From: JAXFPC01 sp034180005
GTDB lineage: Bacteria > Bacillota > Negativicutes > Acidaminococcales > Acidaminococcaceae
Assembly (NCBI GenBank): GCA_034180005.1
Contig: JAXFPC010000021.1
Location: 1-12,991, forward strand
Direction: 5' to 3'
DNA length: 12,991 nt
The position numbers were made by a program, and so were the translations under genes. The first letter of the stretch is position 1. Every line of letters begins with the position of its first letter. The notes beneath the pieces are model-generated. The model did not search any database and had not been told where the DNA came from. It saw only the letters and a program-made list of their open reading frames with translations. This document shows, piece after piece, positions 12,723 through 12,991 of the stretch.

Positions 12723-12991
12723 ATGAGGGAATTTATCAATATAGGACTTTTGGGAGCGGGGACTGTCGGCAGCGGCGTAATACGCGTTCTGGAGAGCAAC
12801 GCTGAAGATATAGCGCGCAAGGTCGGCATACCGCTTAAAATAACAAAAATACTCGGGCGCAACGTGGAGCGCAATAGAGAAATTTACGGAGAAAAGTATT
12901 ATTGCACCGATAATCCGGCGGATATTTTGGACGATCCCGAAATCGATATCGTAGTGGAGCTTTTGGGCAGGGAGCATCCTGCGAAGGAATA
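12723..12991 (+). CDS. hom: Homoserine dehydrogenase, N-terminal part (runs off window)
   Basis: The first 89 codons of a gene truncated by the window edge. The protein begins with a Rossmann NAD(P)-binding fold, INIGLLGAGTVGSGVIRVL, with the GxGxxG glycines intact, followed by the KILGRNVERNRE region and DIVVELLG, the end of the next core strand. Homoserine dehydrogenase reduces aspartate semialdehyde to homoserine in the threonine, methionine and isoleucine pathway. GGAGGG at 12713-12718 is 4 bases before ATG 12723, a rather short spacing. The preceding ACT gene supports the assignment, since this pair is recurrent in Firmicutes. Whether this enzyme has its own C-terminal ACT domain cannot be seen. 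Confidence 0.9.
   Translation, partial: MREFINIGLLGAGTVGSGVIRVLESNAEDIARKVGIPLKITKILGRNVERNREIYGEKYYCTDNPADILDDPEIDIVVELLGREHPAKE

Overview
The window looks like chromosomal DNA of a moderately AT-rich diderm Firmicute of the class Negativicutes. Three observations support this. A type Vc (YadA-like) outer-membrane adhesin is joined to an S-layer-homology (SLH) domain, which implies an outer membrane tethered to peptidoglycan through SLH. The strong Shine-Dalgarno sequences (AGGAGG, GGAGG) and canonical TTGACA/TATAAT promoters are Firmicute-like. A TGS-SAD-uridine-kinase fusion and an HTH-ACT protein next to homoserine dehydrogenase also fit this group. Genus cannot be fixed from the window. 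All genes are on the + strand. No tRNA, rRNA, CRISPR array, insertion sequence or integrase was seen.

Region 1 (1-3601), cell envelope. The tail of an unidentified upstream gene is followed by a large trimeric autotransporter adhesin. It has a signal peptide, a novel-looking tip, about 22 YadA-head repeats, a short neck, a beta-barrel anchor and then a C-terminal coiled segment with one SLH domain. Only 25 bases later comes a small exported protein with two OB-fold-like domains. An 18-bp perfect hairpin terminator closes the pair.

Region 2 (3602-6916), metal uptake. A strong sigma-70-type promoter drives a roughly 300-base leader and then cbiM-cbiN-cbiQ-cbiO, a complete ECF-type cobalt importer (substrate protein, small accessory subunit, transmembrane coupling protein and ATPase). 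The leader shows no recognisable cobalamin-riboswitch core. The operon ends at a long hairpin with a T-tract.

Region 3 (6917-9989), redox and iron stress. A MarR-type repressor gene has a perfect-consensus promoter that contains a perfect 28-bp palindrome, a very good candidate for its own operator. It is followed by an NAD(P)H-dependent FMN reductase, a flavin-reductase-fold (FMN-binding split barrel) protein, an ArsC/Spx-family protein with a CxxC motif, and a ferritin with its own consensus promoter and a PerR-box-like palindrome. Together they read as a small quinone/thiol/iron stress neighbourhood.

Region 4 (9990-12991). After a 381-base stretch with no convincing gene come a nucleoside (uridine-type) kinase fused to TGS and tRNA-synthetase second-additional domains, a terminator, two candidate promoters, an HTH-ACT protein, and the 5' end of homoserine dehydrogenase (hom), which runs off the window. 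The last two probably form an amino-acid biosynthesis operon.

The most notable items are the inverted domain order of the adhesin (barrel first, SLH last) with its co-located OB-fold partner, and the palindrome superimposed on the marR promoter.
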